Part shown: positions 26,677 through 37,388 of the stretch, piece by piece
Position numbering within the stretch: position 1 is the first letter of the stretch
How the letters are laid out: every line of letters begins with the position of its first letter
Notes under the pieces: generated by a model
What the model saw: only the letters and a program-made list of their open reading frames with translations
Database searches by the model: none
What the model was told of the DNA's origin: nothing
Position numbers and translations under genes: made by a program
Source of the DNA: JAVVHH01 sp965199585
GTDB lineage: Bacteria > Pseudomonadota > Alphaproteobacteria > Acetobacterales > Acetobacteraceae
Assembly: GCA_965199585.1 (NCBI GenBank)
Contig: CBDASI010000002.1
Location: forward strand, 620,001-684,000
Direction of reading: 5' to 3'
DNA: 64,000 nt

Positions 26677-27276
26677 TCAGGTTTGTTGTCGGAGCTCGGC
26701 TTCGTGACGCAGGACGGCGGCTAGGGCGACGTCGGGGTGGTCCGGTAGGGCGGCTGCGTGGGCGGAGTGGCGGGCGCGGGCGGCGAGGGCCTCGACGTCG
26801 GCGGGGGTGCGGCGCTGGTGGGTGAAGATCTGGCCGAGGCCGAAATCGCGGCGGATGAGTTCGCTGGCCTGGGCGACGGTCATGCCGGCGAGGTCGGCGT
26901 CGAACTCGGGGGCGTCGAGGCGCTCGTAGAGTTCGGCGACGAGGGCGTCGCGCTCGGGCTTGGGGCGGTTGACGGTGGCGTCCTCAACGTCGCGGATGAT
27001 CTGTTGGCGGGCGCGGACCCCGTCGCGCTGGGTGCGAGCGAAGTCGGCCTCGGCCTTGGCGCAGAGGCTGGCGATGTGCTGGAGGAGGTGGACGGCGCGG
27101 CGGACGCCGCGGCTGACGCGCTCGAAGGCGGGGGTGCGGTCGACATCGTTGCCGTCCTCGGCGTCGGCCTTGGCGCGGTTGATGATGTAGCGGGCCATCT
27201 CCATGCCGAGGTCGCGGAGTTCTTCTAGGGCGGCGCGGTCGGCTTGGAGGGTGGGGTTGTGAGGGTCGAGGTCCAT
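26677..27276 (-). CDS. Hypothetical helical protein (199 aa)
   Basis: A charged, mostly helical protein with no signal peptide or membrane segment. The first part reads AALEELRDLGMEMARYII; a middle PKPERDALVAELYERLDAPE and a TVAQASELIRRDFGL segment follow. I recognise no domain. The repeated heptad-like Ala/Leu spacing suggests a helical bundle or coiled coil. Regular codon use supports it being a gene. It lies in the stretch separating ureF-ureG from ureE. Confidence 0.6.
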   Translation of the reverse strand: MDLDPHNPTLQADRAALEELRDLGMEMARYIINRAKADAEDGNDVDRTPAFERVSRGVRRAVHLLQHIASLCAKAEADFARTQRDGVRARQQIIRDVEDATVNRPKPERDALVAELYERLDAPEFDADLAGMTVAQASELIRRDFGLGQIFTHQRRTPADVEALAARARHSAHAAALPDHPDVALAAVLRHEAELRQQT

Positions 27277-27385
27277 AGGTGGATAGGAATATTTTACTGT
27301 TTAGAAGTCAAGGGTGGTGTTGGGTGGCGTGCGTTATGGCGGAATGCGCTGCGCTTTTCCGCCATACGCTTGCTACGCTGGCTGT

Positions 27386-28111
27386 TCAGGCGCCGCCATG
27401 AACGTATCGGAGCATGTCGTGCACGTTGTAGCTCATGAGCGCCAACAGCACGACCAGCCCGAGATACAGGACCACGTATTCGAACCGCGTGATCGGCGGC
27501 ACCCGTCCGTAATAGGCCTGCGCTTCCGGCGACGATGGATCGTGACGCCAGGCCGCCAGGAGTTGCGGGAATGCGAGCACGGCGATCACGATCAGCATGG
27601 GGCTGGGCTGATACAACATCACCGCCAGGGCGATCGGCGCACCCACCAGCCAGATCCGTGGGCCGAGCACGGCCGTGATCCGTCCGCCGTCGAGCGGTGA
27701 GATCGGCAGCAGGTTAAACAGGTTAAGGAAGAAGCCGGAATACGACACCGCGAGTAGCAGCATGTCGTCCGTCGAACGCGCCCAGTAATAGACAGCGAAA
27801 CTCGCCAGCGTCCCGAGGAACGGGCCGCCATAGGCGACATACGCCTCCGTCTCGGCATCCTGCGGTTGGTCCTTCATGGTGATGAACGCCCCCATGAAGG
27901 GAATGAACGCCGGCGCGCTCACGGCCAACCCGCGGCGTTGGGCGGCCAGAACATGCCCCATCTCGTGCACGAACAGCAGCCCGACGAAGCCGGCCGCGAA
28001 CCGCCATCCCCATAGCCCGGCATAGACCGCCAGAGACAGCAGCATGCTGCCGGCTGTCAGCGTGATCTTGCCGAGCTTGAGGCCGGCGAGAGCCAGAAAA
28101 AGAAGTTTCAC
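27386..28111 (-). CDS. Site-2 protease-like membrane metalloprotease (M50 family)
   Basis: 241 residues, about six membrane spans. The zinc motif HEMGH is at the end of the third hydrophobic segment, and the second M50 signature NLLPISPLDGGRI supplies the Asp ligand. There is no PDZ domain, so it belongs to the compact family like Rip3 or the site-2 proteases of unknown substrate. The upstream DUF2167 gene ends 6 bp away, suggesting the two are co-transcribed and may act together in membrane quality control; this is inferred from position only. Confidence 0.85.
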   Translation of the reverse strand: MKLLFLALAGLKLGKITLTAGSMLLSLAVYAGLWGWRFAAGFVGLLFVHEMGHVLAAQRRGLAVSAPAFIPFMGAFITMKDQPQDAETEAYVAYGGPFLGTLASFAVYYWARSTDDMLLLAVSYSGFFLNLFNLLPISPLDGGRITAVLGPRIWLVGAPIALAVMLYQPSPMLIVIAVLAFPQLLAAWRHDPSSPEAQAYYGRVPPITRFEYVVLYLGLVVLLALMSYNVHDMLRYVHGGA

Positions 28112-28117
28112 CCGAGG

Positions 28118-29074
28118 TCAGGCCTTCGGCTTGCGCCGGAACAGTTTCCTTGCCGCCAGCCCAATGCCGGCCACGCCCAGCACCCCGACCTTGGCAAATT
28201 TAAGCGCGGCGATACCGACGATCGCCAGCAGCCCGAGCTTCTTGGCCGCCACCACGCCGATCAGCGCCAGCAGGCCGTATTCGGCGACATGGTCGGTGGA
28301 CGCGTTGAAGTCCGCATATCGTTTGCCCGACTCGTACTGCAGCCCGGTGAGAAGCGTTTCCGCAACGCTGCGATCCTGCGCAAACTCATCGCTTCCGGTC
28401 ACCAGGTTGAGGCTCAGATAGCCTTCCCGACCGAGCGCACGAGTATTGAAGTTGATCGATGACGCAGGATCGGAGTCGCCCATCGTCTTGACCCCAAGTG
28501 CCCAGGCAAGTTGGTGCGTCTCTCTGTGGTAACGCGGCGGCTGCAGCCAACCCGTCAGCTCGAGCGCTGGAAAGCCGCGCGCGATCCGGTCCTTGTTCGC
28601 CTTCTCCTGACCCTCGCGCAATTGCTCGAGCAACGTCGCGGCATCGAGGTCGTTGGCCTCGTCGTCTTTTACGAAACCTTCCGGCGTCCACGTCACGAAG
28701 ACCATCCATTGGTCGGCATCGTCGAGCGTCGTGACCATGCCGAGGAAGTTCGGGCCGGGATGGTTTCCCATCGACCGCGATAACCGGGTCGCCTGGGCCT
28801 GTGGAATGAAGACGGAGTTGCGCGGGATCGCCAGTTTGGCTTGGTCGCGGAGTGTTATCTCGGTCGGGCCCTTGACCGCGGCTGCGGCGGCGGCCTGCCA
28901 GGCCTCACGCTGCTCGGCTTCCCGCGCCTCGGCCGATGGCGGCGACGCGTCGGCTGGAAGCAAAGGCGCAGACGACTGAGCGAGCGCGGGTGCCATTCGC
29001 CACGGTGCAGCAGACGGCACGGTGGTCAAAACGGCGAGTAGGACGATGGATGCCGCAACTGGAACGATACGCAT
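28118..29074 (-). CDS. DUF2167 family membrane protein
   Basis: 318 residues from the ATG at 29074; the longer open frame upstream is an artefact running into ureE. An N-terminal signal sequence ends near ALAQ. A soluble domain with PTEITLRDQAKLAIP, NHPGPNFLGMV and GLQYESGKRYADFNASTDHVAEYG matches DUF2167, and one or two C-terminal hydrophobic segments close the protein before a basic tail RRKPKA. Function unknown. It sits between ureE and the M50 protease, so two unrelated genes interrupt the urease cluster here. Confidence 0.85.
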   Translation of the reverse strand: MRIVPVAASIVLLAVLTTVPSAAPWRMAPALAQSSAPLLPADASPPSAEAREAEQREAWQAAAAAAVKGPTEITLRDQAKLAIPRNSVFIPQAQATRLSRSMGNHPGPNFLGMVTTLDDADQWMVFVTWTPEGFVKDDEANDLDAATLLEQLREGQEKANKDRIARGFPALELTGWLQPPRYHRETHQLAWALGVKTMGDSDPASSINFNTRALGREGYLSLNLVTGSDEFAQDRSVAETLLTGLQYESGKRYADFNASTDHVAEYGLLALIGVVAAKKLGLLAIVGIAALKFAKVGVLGVAGIGLAARKLFRRKPKA

Positions 29075-29133
29075 ACCGTTCCTTACAAACAGCGATCCGT
29101 TGAGGAAAAGCTGACTGTCGGACGTGGCTGCTT

Positions 29134-29595
29134 CTAATCTTCGTGCTGGTGGGAATGGCCATGCCCACCAGCATAGGCCCCCGCCTCCGGGTCGAACGGC
29201 GCCTCGATCGCCTTTGCATGTCCTCTGAGGCCGTGGATCATCTCTTCGATGACGTGATCGGCGCGAATACGGATGCGGTCGCCTAGTAGCTGGACCGGCA
29301 AATGGCGGTTGCCGAGGTGCCAGGCGATGCGGACCAGGTCGGCCGGGCCGTGTGCGTGGATTTCGAGGAGTTTCTCGGCGGCGGCGGTGACGCGGACCAT
29401 GCGGCCGTCGGCAAGGGCCAAGCCGTCGCCGTCGCGGAGGCGGACCGCTTGGGGCAGGTCGAGCAGGATTTCGGCGCCGGAAGCCGTGGTCAGGACGTGG
29501 CGGCGGCGATGGCGGCGGTCGAAGTCGATGGAGACGGTGTCGTTTACCGTGCCGCTCCATGTGCCGGCGGGATACAGGGTGTCGACGTGGATCAT
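29134..29595 (-). CDS. ureE: Urease accessory nickel metallochaperone UreE
   Basis: 153 residues. The peptide-binding N-terminal domain is followed by the ferredoxin-like metal-binding domain with GNRHLPVQL, whose His is the conserved metal ligand. A short His-rich tail, GGHGHSHQHED, would bind extra nickel. UreE passes Ni(II) to UreG. Its start overlaps the stop of the EcsC-like gene by 4 bp, placing it in the ureDABC operon. Confidence 0.95.
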   Translation of the reverse strand: MIHVDTLYPAGTWSGTVNDTVSIDFDRRHRRRHVLTTASGAEILLDLPQAVRLRDGDGLALADGRMVRVTAAAEKLLEIHAHGPADLVRIAWHLGNRHLPVQLLGDRIRIRADHVIEEMIHGLRGHAKAIEAPFDPEAGAYAGGHGHSHQHED

Positions 29596-30215
29596 GCTTG
29601 CGGTCCCGTCAGTTGGAGCGATGGCGTGATCGCGGGCGGCGGCTTCTGCACGAATACGCGCTTGGCCATGCGGCCCACCACGCGGGTGCTGGCGGCATCG
29701 ACGGTGCCGCCGATGATGCCGCCGATGAAGGGCACCACCTTGGTCAGGTTAACGGCGCCGGTGGCGCCGAAGCGCAGGAGCAGGCGGGACAGCACCGTCT
29801 GGGTCAGTTTCTGCAGGACTGCCGGGGCGATGCGGCCGCCGAGGCGCACGCCGGCGTCGCGGATCGCGTCCAGCGCGGCGTTGCCGAGCAGGCAGGCGAA
29901 CACGAAGGCCTTCACCTCGTCGCTCTGCACGTCGTAGCCGCGGGCGGCGGCGATCTTGGCGATCAGGCGCATCTGTACCGCGGCGGTGCCGAGGAAGCTT
30001 GCCGGCAGGGCCACGGGCAGGGTCAGGATGCCGCCCAGGTTGGTGACGAAGCCGGCGGCGCCGGCCTGGGTGGTGGCGACGCGGATCCAGTGGTCGATGT
30101 CGTGCTCGGCGCCGGCCGGCACCACCGCCGTCGAGAGGTCGCCGGCGACGCGGCTGTAGAGCCAGTCGAGGCCTTCCTTGAGGATCGATCCGTTCGCCTT
30201 GATCAGATCGGGCAT
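29592..30215 (-). CDS. EcsC family protein inside the urease operon
   Basis: 207 residues matching EcsC-like proteins: hydrophobic, glycine- and alanine-rich segments such as FVTNLGGILTLPVALP and VPFIGGIIGGTVDA, with a GAEHDIDHWIRVAT start region. EcsC proteins are poorly understood, and Bacillus EcsC sits beside an ABC transporter. It lies 2 bp after ureC and overlaps ureE by 4 bp, so it is firmly co-translated with urease genes. Whether it has a role in urease maturation or membrane recruitment is unknown. Confidence 0.8.
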   Translation of the reverse strand: MPDLIKANGSILKEGLDWLYSRVAGDLSTAVVPAGAEHDIDHWIRVATTQAGAAGFVTNLGGILTLPVALPASFLGTAAVQMRLIAKIAAARGYDVQSDEVKAFVFACLLGNAALDAIRDAGVRLGGRIAPAVLQKLTQTVLSRLLLRFGATGAVNLTKVVPFIGGIIGGTVDAASTRVVGRMAKRVFVQKPPPAITPSLQLTGPQA

Positions 30216-30217
30216 GG

Positions 30218-31920
<1,703 letters not shown>

Positions 31921-31924
<4 letters not shown>

Positions 31925-32229
31925 TCGAGGGCTCCCATGACGTCGCCGCGGAAGCCGAACACGACCCGGTGGCCCCTGAACGGCACCAGCGTGACGTCGC
32001 GGGACTGGCCGGGCTCGAAGCGGATGGCGGTGCCGGCGGCGATGTCGAGGCGCTGGCCGCGGGCGGCGGTGCGGTCGAAGTGCAGGGCCGGGTTGGCTTC
32101 GGCGAAGTGGTAGTGGCTGCCGACCTGGACCGGGCGGTCGCCGGTGTTGGAGACGGTCAGGGTGGTGGTCGGCAAACCGGCATTCAGCTCGATCTCGCCG
32201 GTGGCCGTGATGACTTCGCCGGGGATCAT
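31921..32229 (-). CDS. ureB: Urease subunit beta
   Basis: 102 residues of the standard beta subunit, starting MIPGEVI and carrying GSHYHFAEANPAL and HRVVFGFRGDVMG. It is a structural subunit that caps UreC. Overlaps of 4 bp with ureA and ureC show a tightly coupled operon. Confidence 0.97.
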
Positions 32230-32528
32230 CGGATTGGCTCGTGCACGGTGACGAGCTTGGTGCCGTCGGGGAAGGTCGCTTCGACCTGGACGTCGTGGAT
32301 CATCTCGGCAATGCCCTCCATCACCTGCCCTCGCGTGATGACGTGCGCGCCGGCTTCCATCAGGTCGGCGACGGAGCGGCCGTCGCGCGCGCCCTCGACG
32401 ACGAAATCGGAGATCAGCGCCACCGCTTCCGGGTGATTCAGCTTAACGCCGCGCTCCAGCCGGCGGCGGGCGACGGTGGCCGCCATGGCTATAAGGAGCT
32501 TGTCCTTCTCACGCGGCGTCAGATTCAT
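32226..32528 (-). CDS. ureA: Urease subunit gamma
   Basis: 100 residues, the normal gamma subunit: MNLTPREKDKLLIAMAA at the start, GVKLNHPEAVALISDF, and VEATFPDGTKLVTVHEPI at the end. Separate ureA and ureB genes are the usual bacterial arrangement. It follows ureD by 21 bp and overlaps ureB by 4 bp. Confidence 0.97.
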   Translation of the reverse strand: MNLTPREKDKLLIAMAATVARRRLERGVKLNHPEAVALISDFVVEGARDGRSVADLMEAGAHVITRGQVMEGIAEMIHDVQVEATFPDGTKLVTVHEPIR

Positions 32529-32549
32529 CGTCTCTCCAAAAAGCGGGCC

Positions 32550-33356
32550 TCAACACGACCAGACGCGGGGCAGCGGGCGCCCCGCGCGCAACGCCGCCAA
32601 CCCTGCCACGGTCGCCGCGCGCAGGCACGCCCCATCTTTCGCGACGATGCGCGCCACCAGCAGGCCGTCCCACGCCGACGCCCCCGCGTCGAACGGCGCC
32701 AGCGCCGCCCGCACCGCCTCCACCCGCGCCTCGGCCTCCGGCGCCACCAGCAGCAGCGTCGCCACCGCGCACGACCCGGCGCCCACCGCCCGCCGCGCCA
32801 GCGCCGCCGCCACCTCGCCCTGCAGCCGGATCCGATCGTGCAGCACCAGCCGCCCGCCGCGCCGGATCTCGATCAGGTCGTCGATCGCCGCCCGGCGTAC
32901 CGTCTCGCCCATCGCGGTCCGCCCGAACACCAGGCTTTCGACGCCGAGGAACCAGCCATCGGCCGCGACGTCGACCGTCAGGCGCCGGCGAAGCGCGCAG
33001 CCGTCGAACAGGATCGTCTCCTGCGGCAGCCATTCGAGCGCCGCGCCGGGCTGGATCGAGATGTCGTTGTCGACCGTGGAGACGCTGCCCGGCAACGCCC
33101 GGTAGAACCGTTCCGCCGCCTGCGACGCCACGGTCACTGCGGTGCCGATGCCCGCGACGATGCCGGTGGTGAGCCGATCGCCGCCGGCGACCCCGCCTGC
33201 GCTATTGAGCGTGACCGCGCCGGACCATGCGCCGGTCTCGAGCCGCGGAAACCGTGCCTTGAGGCAGCCATCCTGCCGCAGGCGCTCCAGCACACTGGCG
33301 CCGTCGCGTAGCTTGAAGCCGAGCCGTAACTCGCCCCGTGCGCGCTGATGCAGCAT
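32550..33356 (-). CDS. ureD: Urease accessory protein UreD (UreH)
   Basis: 268 residues with family landmarks: LNSAGGVAGGDRLT, SQAAERFYRAL, EWLPQETILFDG and FGRTAMGE. UreD is the scaffold to which UreF-UreG bind on the urease apoprotein. As the first gene of the ureDABC-ecsC-ureE run, it probably carries the operon promoter in the 50 bp upstream, although no clear -35/-10 is visible there. The RBS before 33356 is weak. Confidence 0.95.
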   Translation of the reverse strand: MLHQRARGELRLGFKLRDGASVLERLRQDGCLKARFPRLETGAWSGAVTLNSAGGVAGGDRLTTGIVAGIGTAVTVASQAAERFYRALPGSVSTVDNDISIQPGAALEWLPQETILFDGCALRRRLTVDVAADGWFLGVESLVFGRTAMGETVRRAAIDDLIEIRRGGRLVLHDRIRLQGEVAAALARRAVGAGSCAVATLLLVAPEAEARVEAVRAALAPFDAGASAWDGLLVARIVAKDGACLRAATVAGLAALRAGRPLPRVWSC

Positions 33357-33405
33357 GCGCCAGGGCTAACATGGGCTCGGCGCCCGCGACAACGCGCGCC
33401 GGGAT

Positions 33406-34470
33406 TTATCCGACGTGCGGCGAGTAGAAGGCGATGCCCTCGTAGACCATGTCCGGGCGGGTGGCGGAGATGCTGGCCCGCTCGTCATTGCTGGCGGTGA
33501 AGAAATGCGTGCCGTCGGTCTTCTCGAAGAAGCGATAGACGGCGGTGTCGCCCGCCTGCTGGGTCAGGTGTTCGCTGAAGGAGCTCTGCTCCTGGACCAG
33601 GTCGGGCCGAGTCGCGTTGATGGTGGCGACTTCGGAGGCGCTGGTCGTGAACAGATGCGTGCCGGTACCCTTGTCGAAGAAGCGATACACCGGGGCTGCG
33701 TTGGGATCGTGGGCGTCGGGCGCGATGCTGGCCATGCCGAGCCCTTCGTAGGTGAGGTCCGGGCGGGAACCGATCAGGCTGTCCCGCTCGCTGGTGTCGC
33801 CGGTGAGGAACTGCGTGCCGTTGGTGGTGTCGAAGAAGCGATAGACCGGCATCTCGTCGCCGGACAGCACGATCGGCGGGGCCGCTACCTGCGCCGGGGC
33901 GGCCGCGACCGCGACCCGGGTCGGCGCCGGGTTTGCCGCGACGGCGGGGATCGGGCCGTAGAGGCTCTGGATGCCGGCGATGTCCGACGCGTTGAGGTTA
34001 CCGTTGGTCGGCCCGAGCAAGGGATACATGGTCGCCGACGTGTCGGTGCTGTGATCGAGGCCGAGCGCGTGGCCGAATTCGTGCAGCATGGTCTCGTAAA
34101 GGGTGGTCGAGGTGCCGGCATACATCGACGTCAGGCTGCTGCCGACGGCGGTCATCGAGGGATTTTCGAGCAGGACGGTGGTGCCCGGAACGAACGTATT
34201 CTTGGCACCGACCTGATAGGAATAGTCGGTCTCGCCGACCTGACTGCCGCTGAACACGCCCCAGCCGACGCGGATGTCGACGCCGGGGGTCGAGTCGGAG
34301 ACCTCCTTGAACGTCAGGTTGGCAACCTGCCCCCAACGCGCGACCGCGGCTTCGATGGTGGCTTGGTGGGCAGCGTCGATCGCGCCGGTCACCGGACCGC
34401 CCGCTGTGGCGAAGCTCCAGGTGATGGTGGAACTGCTCCAGCTAGGTCCCTCGAAGGCGAAATTTGACAT
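33406..34470 (-). CDS. Matrixin-type zinc metalloprotease with three DUF5648 repeats
   Basis: 354 residues from the ATG at 34470. The catalytic domain (about 1-165) has the metzincin zinc site HEFGHALGLDH with ligands at H130, H134 and H140, then a Met-turn in SATMYP, as in peptidase family M10. A Pro/Ala linker leads to three DUF5648 modules (VYRFFDTTNGTQFLT, VYRFFDKGTGTHLFT, VYRFFEKTDGTHFFT), each ending in RPD and EG-type motifs. No Sec signal or propeptide is apparent, so export may be by another route. The C-terminal modules match those of the protein at 15529-16311. Substrate unknown. Confidence 0.88.
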   Translation of the reverse strand: MSNFAFEGPSWSSSTITWSFATAGGPVTGAIDAAHQATIEAAVARWGQVANLTFKEVSDSTPGVDIRVGWGVFSGSQVGETDYSYQVGAKNTFVPGTTVLLENPSMTAVGSSLTSMYAGTSTTLYETMLHEFGHALGLDHSTDTSATMYPLLGPTNGNLNASDIAGIQSLYGPIPAVAANPAPTRVAVAAAPAQVAAPPIVLSGDEMPVYRFFDTTNGTQFLTGDTSERDSLIGSRPDLTYEGLGMASIAPDAHDPNAAPVYRFFDKGTGTHLFTTSASEVATINATRPDLVQEQSSFSEHLTQQAGDTAVYRFFEKTDGTHFFTASNDERASISATRPDMVYEGIAFYSPHVG

Positions 34471-34788
34471 GGGTGGGCTCCTGCGGGATGCGGTCATTTC
34501 TGACGGCAGGCCGATCGGATGGTGTTGAGCTGGGGATGCCGTTCTGGCCGCTGCGACTGCTCATCCGGATGGATGGAGAGCGGTCGTGATCTCGCGTTCG
34601 TCAGTCCGCAGTGCGAAATGACGGTAATCGTCGCCTATTGCGTTGGAATGCCCGCCTGAATAGCCGCCGGCTCGAGGTTGGACGCACGCGACGCTGTCGC
34701 TGCGGCAGGCGACCCGTCCCTTCCGGGACCTAGGTACGCCTCTGACCTAACCTACGCTCAAGATAATGGGATAATGGTTAACGGGAGG
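34471..34788. other. 318-bp intergenic region between matrixin and glycosyltransferase genes
   Basis: No gene found. It should hold the matrixin promoter and the end of the upstream glycosyltransferase transcript. A short GTCCC-TTCC-GGGAC hairpin lies at 34716-34729. An AT-richer stretch with tandem GATAATGG units lies just past the glycosyltransferase stop. Nothing stronger is visible. Confidence 0.5.
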
Positions 34789-37245
34789 TTAAACAGACTC
34801 ACGAAAACGCGATGTCACAACGGCGTTTAGCGAGGAAACCCGCATCGCTTCCCGCGAGAACCGTGCCGCCGCAAACGCGGTCTGCGCCGCGGATTGCTCC
34901 ATCCAGCGCTCGTCGTCCCGCACCAGCACCGCGAGCGCATCGGCAAGCGCCGCCGGGTCGTCGAGCACGGGCGCGATGTCAACTAGCCCGGCAATTCCCT
35001 GCGCGCCGACTGGCGTCGTCACTACCGGCAGCCCGAAGCTCAGCGCCTCGACCACCTTGCCTTTCACGCCCGCGCCGAAGCGCAGCGGAATGATCGCCGC
35101 CCGCGCCTCGCGGTAGAGGGCAGCGAGCTCGGCCTCGGTGACGAAGCCCGTCACCTCGACTTGCGGCCCGGCCAGCGCCAGCACCGCGTCGGTCGGATTG
35201 GCGCCCGCCAGGATCAGCCGGACCGGACCGACCGCCGCCGTCAACAGCGGCATGATGTCGTGGACCAGCCATGTCGCCGCATCCACGTTGGTCGAGCGCG
35301 CGAAGCCGGCGACGAACAGCAGCAGACGCTCCGGCGGCGGTGCGGTGCGCGGCGGCGCGATCTCGAAGCAGAACGGCACCACCGCGACGGCGTCGACGCC
35401 CGGCTCGAGCGTCCGCGCGACCTGCGCCTCGTCGTCGGACAGGTAGATCACCCGGTCGAAGGCCCGCCACATGCGTCGCTCGAGACGCTCCATCCGGGCC
35501 GCGGCGGCCAGCATCTCCGCATCGCCGATCGCCGCCGCCTCGCTCCGCAAGCGGGCGAAATGCAGGTCGTGACCGTAGTAGCTCAGCCGCGCCGTCGTCA
35601 GCCGCAGCAGCGGGCCGATCATGTTGGCCGCCGTCTCGGGCCGCGCGACCACGACGTGATCCAGCGCCGGCCCGTCGCGCTCCAGCCAGCGCACGAACTC
35701 CTCGCCACCGCGCTGGTCGATGACCTCGATGCCCAGCGCCTCCATCCCGGGCGTATACAGGGGATCGTAGGCCTGGTTCTCGGGCCAGAACTTCACCACC
35801 CAGCCTTCGTCCAGCAAACCCTGCATGAACCCGAGCAGCGCCAGCGACCCGGCGTCCTGATCCGGCATCAGCGGGTAATGATCGATCACCAGGGCGACGG
35901 TGCGATGCTTCGCCCGATCGCGCGCGCGCAGCAGGTTCGTGCCGCGCGGATAGTGGTCGCGCTGCAGCACGCTCAGCCAGCGCTCGGTCATGCGCGCCAT
36001 GTTGACGGCCTGATAGGCCTTGATGCCCTGGCCCTGGTCGGTGCCGTGCGACATGCCCTCGTGATGCACCACCACGGAGCGGGGCGCATACAGCACCTTC
36101 TGCCCGGCGGCGCGGAGCCGGAACGCCAGGTCGCTATCCTCGCAATAGGCCGGCAGGAAGGCCTCGTCGAAGCCGCCCATCTGCGCGAAGGCGTCGCGGC
36201 GGATCATCAGCGAGGCGCCCGAGCAGTAATCGGCCTCGCGGACGTAATTATATTGGGGGTGCGCCGGGTCGAAGCCGCGGCCGTAGTTCCAGGCGTTGCC
36301 GTCGTCCCAGACGATGCCGCCGGCTTCCTGCAGCGTGCCATCGGGGAAGATGAGCTTCGAGCCCACCATCGCCGCATCCGGGCGGGCGTCCAGCACGTCG
36401 ACCAGGGCGTCGATGGCGCCGGGCCAGAGCTCGGTGTCGTTGTTGAGGAAGTGGACGTAGCGGCCGCGCGCGAGGCCGGCTGCCATGTTGCAGCTGCGCA
36501 GGAAGCCGAGATTTTCCGGGTTGCGCACGAGGCGGATGCCGGCGGCTTCGGCCAGCGCATGCAGCACGTCCAGCGCGGGCTCCCGGGGGGCCGCGTCGTC
36601 GACCAGGATGATCTCGATCGGCGTCGCCGGCGGGGCGGCCTCGATGGATCGCAGGCAACCGAGCGTCATCGCCGTCTGCCCGAAGGTCGATATGACGACC
36701 GAGACGACGGGCGCCTCCGACAAAGTGAGGACGAGCGGGCGTTCGGGTAGCGGGGCCGGGCTCGGCTCGGGAGCGACGAGCACGGCCGGCACCTCGGCGG
36801 GCGGCAGTGCCGCGGGTTCCTGCCGAACCTGGACGCCGCGGCCGCGGCGGAGCGACGCGATCCAGCGGAGCAACCGCAGCGCGCGCCGCGCGATCGTCGC
36901 CAAGCCCGGCGCGCGCCGCCCGACCGCGCGCACCGGCTGCATGACGCGCCAGAGCGTGCTCGCGCGCATCGTGTTCAGTTCACCGATCGCGACATTCACG
37001 GCAGCGAGAGCCTCGTGCCGCGCGGCAACGGCGTCGTGCATGGCGGCGATCGCCTCGCGCTGGCCATTGACCTCCTGGACCAGCCGATCCTCGAGGCGGC
37101 CGATCTCGTGCAGCCGCTCGGTCGCCAGCGCGGCGGCCAAACGCGCCTCCGCGTAGCTGGACTGGACCTGGACGCGTAACCGGCGGATCTCGCGTTGACC
37201 CGACACCGGGGGGCGCTGACCGGTCGCGTCGGACACGTCGGACAT
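34789..37245 (-). CDS. Two-domain glycosyltransferase (GT2 plus GT4) with N-terminal helical region
   Basis: 818 residues from the ATG at 37245 (GGAAG upstream; the frame extends 16 codons further). An N-terminal helical, probably coiled-coil region (about 15-90) precedes a GT2 domain starting VVSVVISTFGQT. It has the EIILVDDAAP metal-binding segment, NNDTELWPGA and PAYCEDSDLAFRLR (catalytic ED). After a linker comes a GT-B/GT4-like domain with FVAGFARSTNVDAATW and the donor-site segment PLRFGAGVKGKVVEALSFGLP. Such tandem enzymes usually extend O-antigen, capsule or flagellin-glycan chains. No polymer locus is adjacent, so the acceptor is unknown. Confidence 0.85.
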   Translation of the reverse strand: MSDVSDATGQRPPVSGQREIRRLRVQVQSSYAEARLAAALATERLHEIGRLEDRLVQEVNGQREAIAAMHDAVAARHEALAAVNVAIGELNTMRASTLWRVMQPVRAVGRRAPGLATIARRALRLLRWIASLRRGRGVQVRQEPAALPPAEVPAVLVAPEPSPAPLPERPLVLTLSEAPVVSVVISTFGQTAMTLGCLRSIEAAPPATPIEIILVDDAAPREPALDVLHALAEAAGIRLVRNPENLGFLRSCNMAAGLARGRYVHFLNNDTELWPGAIDALVDVLDARPDAAMVGSKLIFPDGTLQEAGGIVWDDGNAWNYGRGFDPAHPQYNYVREADYCSGASLMIRRDAFAQMGGFDEAFLPAYCEDSDLAFRLRAAGQKVLYAPRSVVVHHEGMSHGTDQGQGIKAYQAVNMARMTERWLSVLQRDHYPRGTNLLRARDRAKHRTVALVIDHYPLMPDQDAGSLALLGFMQGLLDEGWVVKFWPENQAYDPLYTPGMEALGIEVIDQRGGEEFVRWLERDGPALDHVVVARPETAANMIGPLLRLTTARLSYYGHDLHFARLRSEAAAIGDAEMLAAAARMERLERRMWRAFDRVIYLSDDEAQVARTLEPGVDAVAVVPFCFEIAPPRTAPPPERLLLFVAGFARSTNVDAATWLVHDIMPLLTAAVGPVRLILAGANPTDAVLALAGPQVEVTGFVTEAELAALYREARAAIIPLRFGAGVKGKVVEALSFGLPVVTTPVGAQGIAGLVDIAPVLDDPAALADALAVLVRDDERWMEQSAAQTAFAAARFSREAMRVSSLNAVVTSRFRESV

Positions 37246-37263
37246 CGAGCTGCTTCCAAAAAA

Positions 37264-37301
37264 GATGCGCCGTTGCTGTATCGGACACGGCACGGCGCAT
37301 C
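37264..37301. other. Inverted repeat upstream of the glycosyltransferase gene
   Basis: GATGCGCCGT at 37264-37273 and ACGGCGCATC at 37292-37301 form a perfect 10-bp stem with an 18-nt loop. It lies about 20 bp before the glycosyltransferase start on the minus strand and about 90 bp before the Rieske-FAD gene on the plus strand. It may be a leader hairpin or an operator; not decided. Confidence 0.35.
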
Positions 37302-37388
37302 AACCTGACGCCGAGTTGCGCGCCGGCCCGGCAACCCAACCTCCCCTATCGGCCGTTATCGCCGCCTATCATCCAGCGGAGCCGTCCG

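Noticed and set aside
28118..29560. 480-codon version of the DUF2167 gene
   Set aside because: The first 162 residues are Arg/Pro-rich shadow of ureE; a signal peptide begins at the ATG at 29074.
34716..34729. GTCCC-TTCC-GGGAC hairpin as terminator of the glycosyltransferase
   Set aside because: Only five base pairs and no T-run; mentioned in the intergenic entry but not called.
35161..36750. 529-codon plus-strand frame opposite the GT2-GT4 gene
   Set aside because: His/Arg/Gln-rich shadow of a clear glycosyltransferase.
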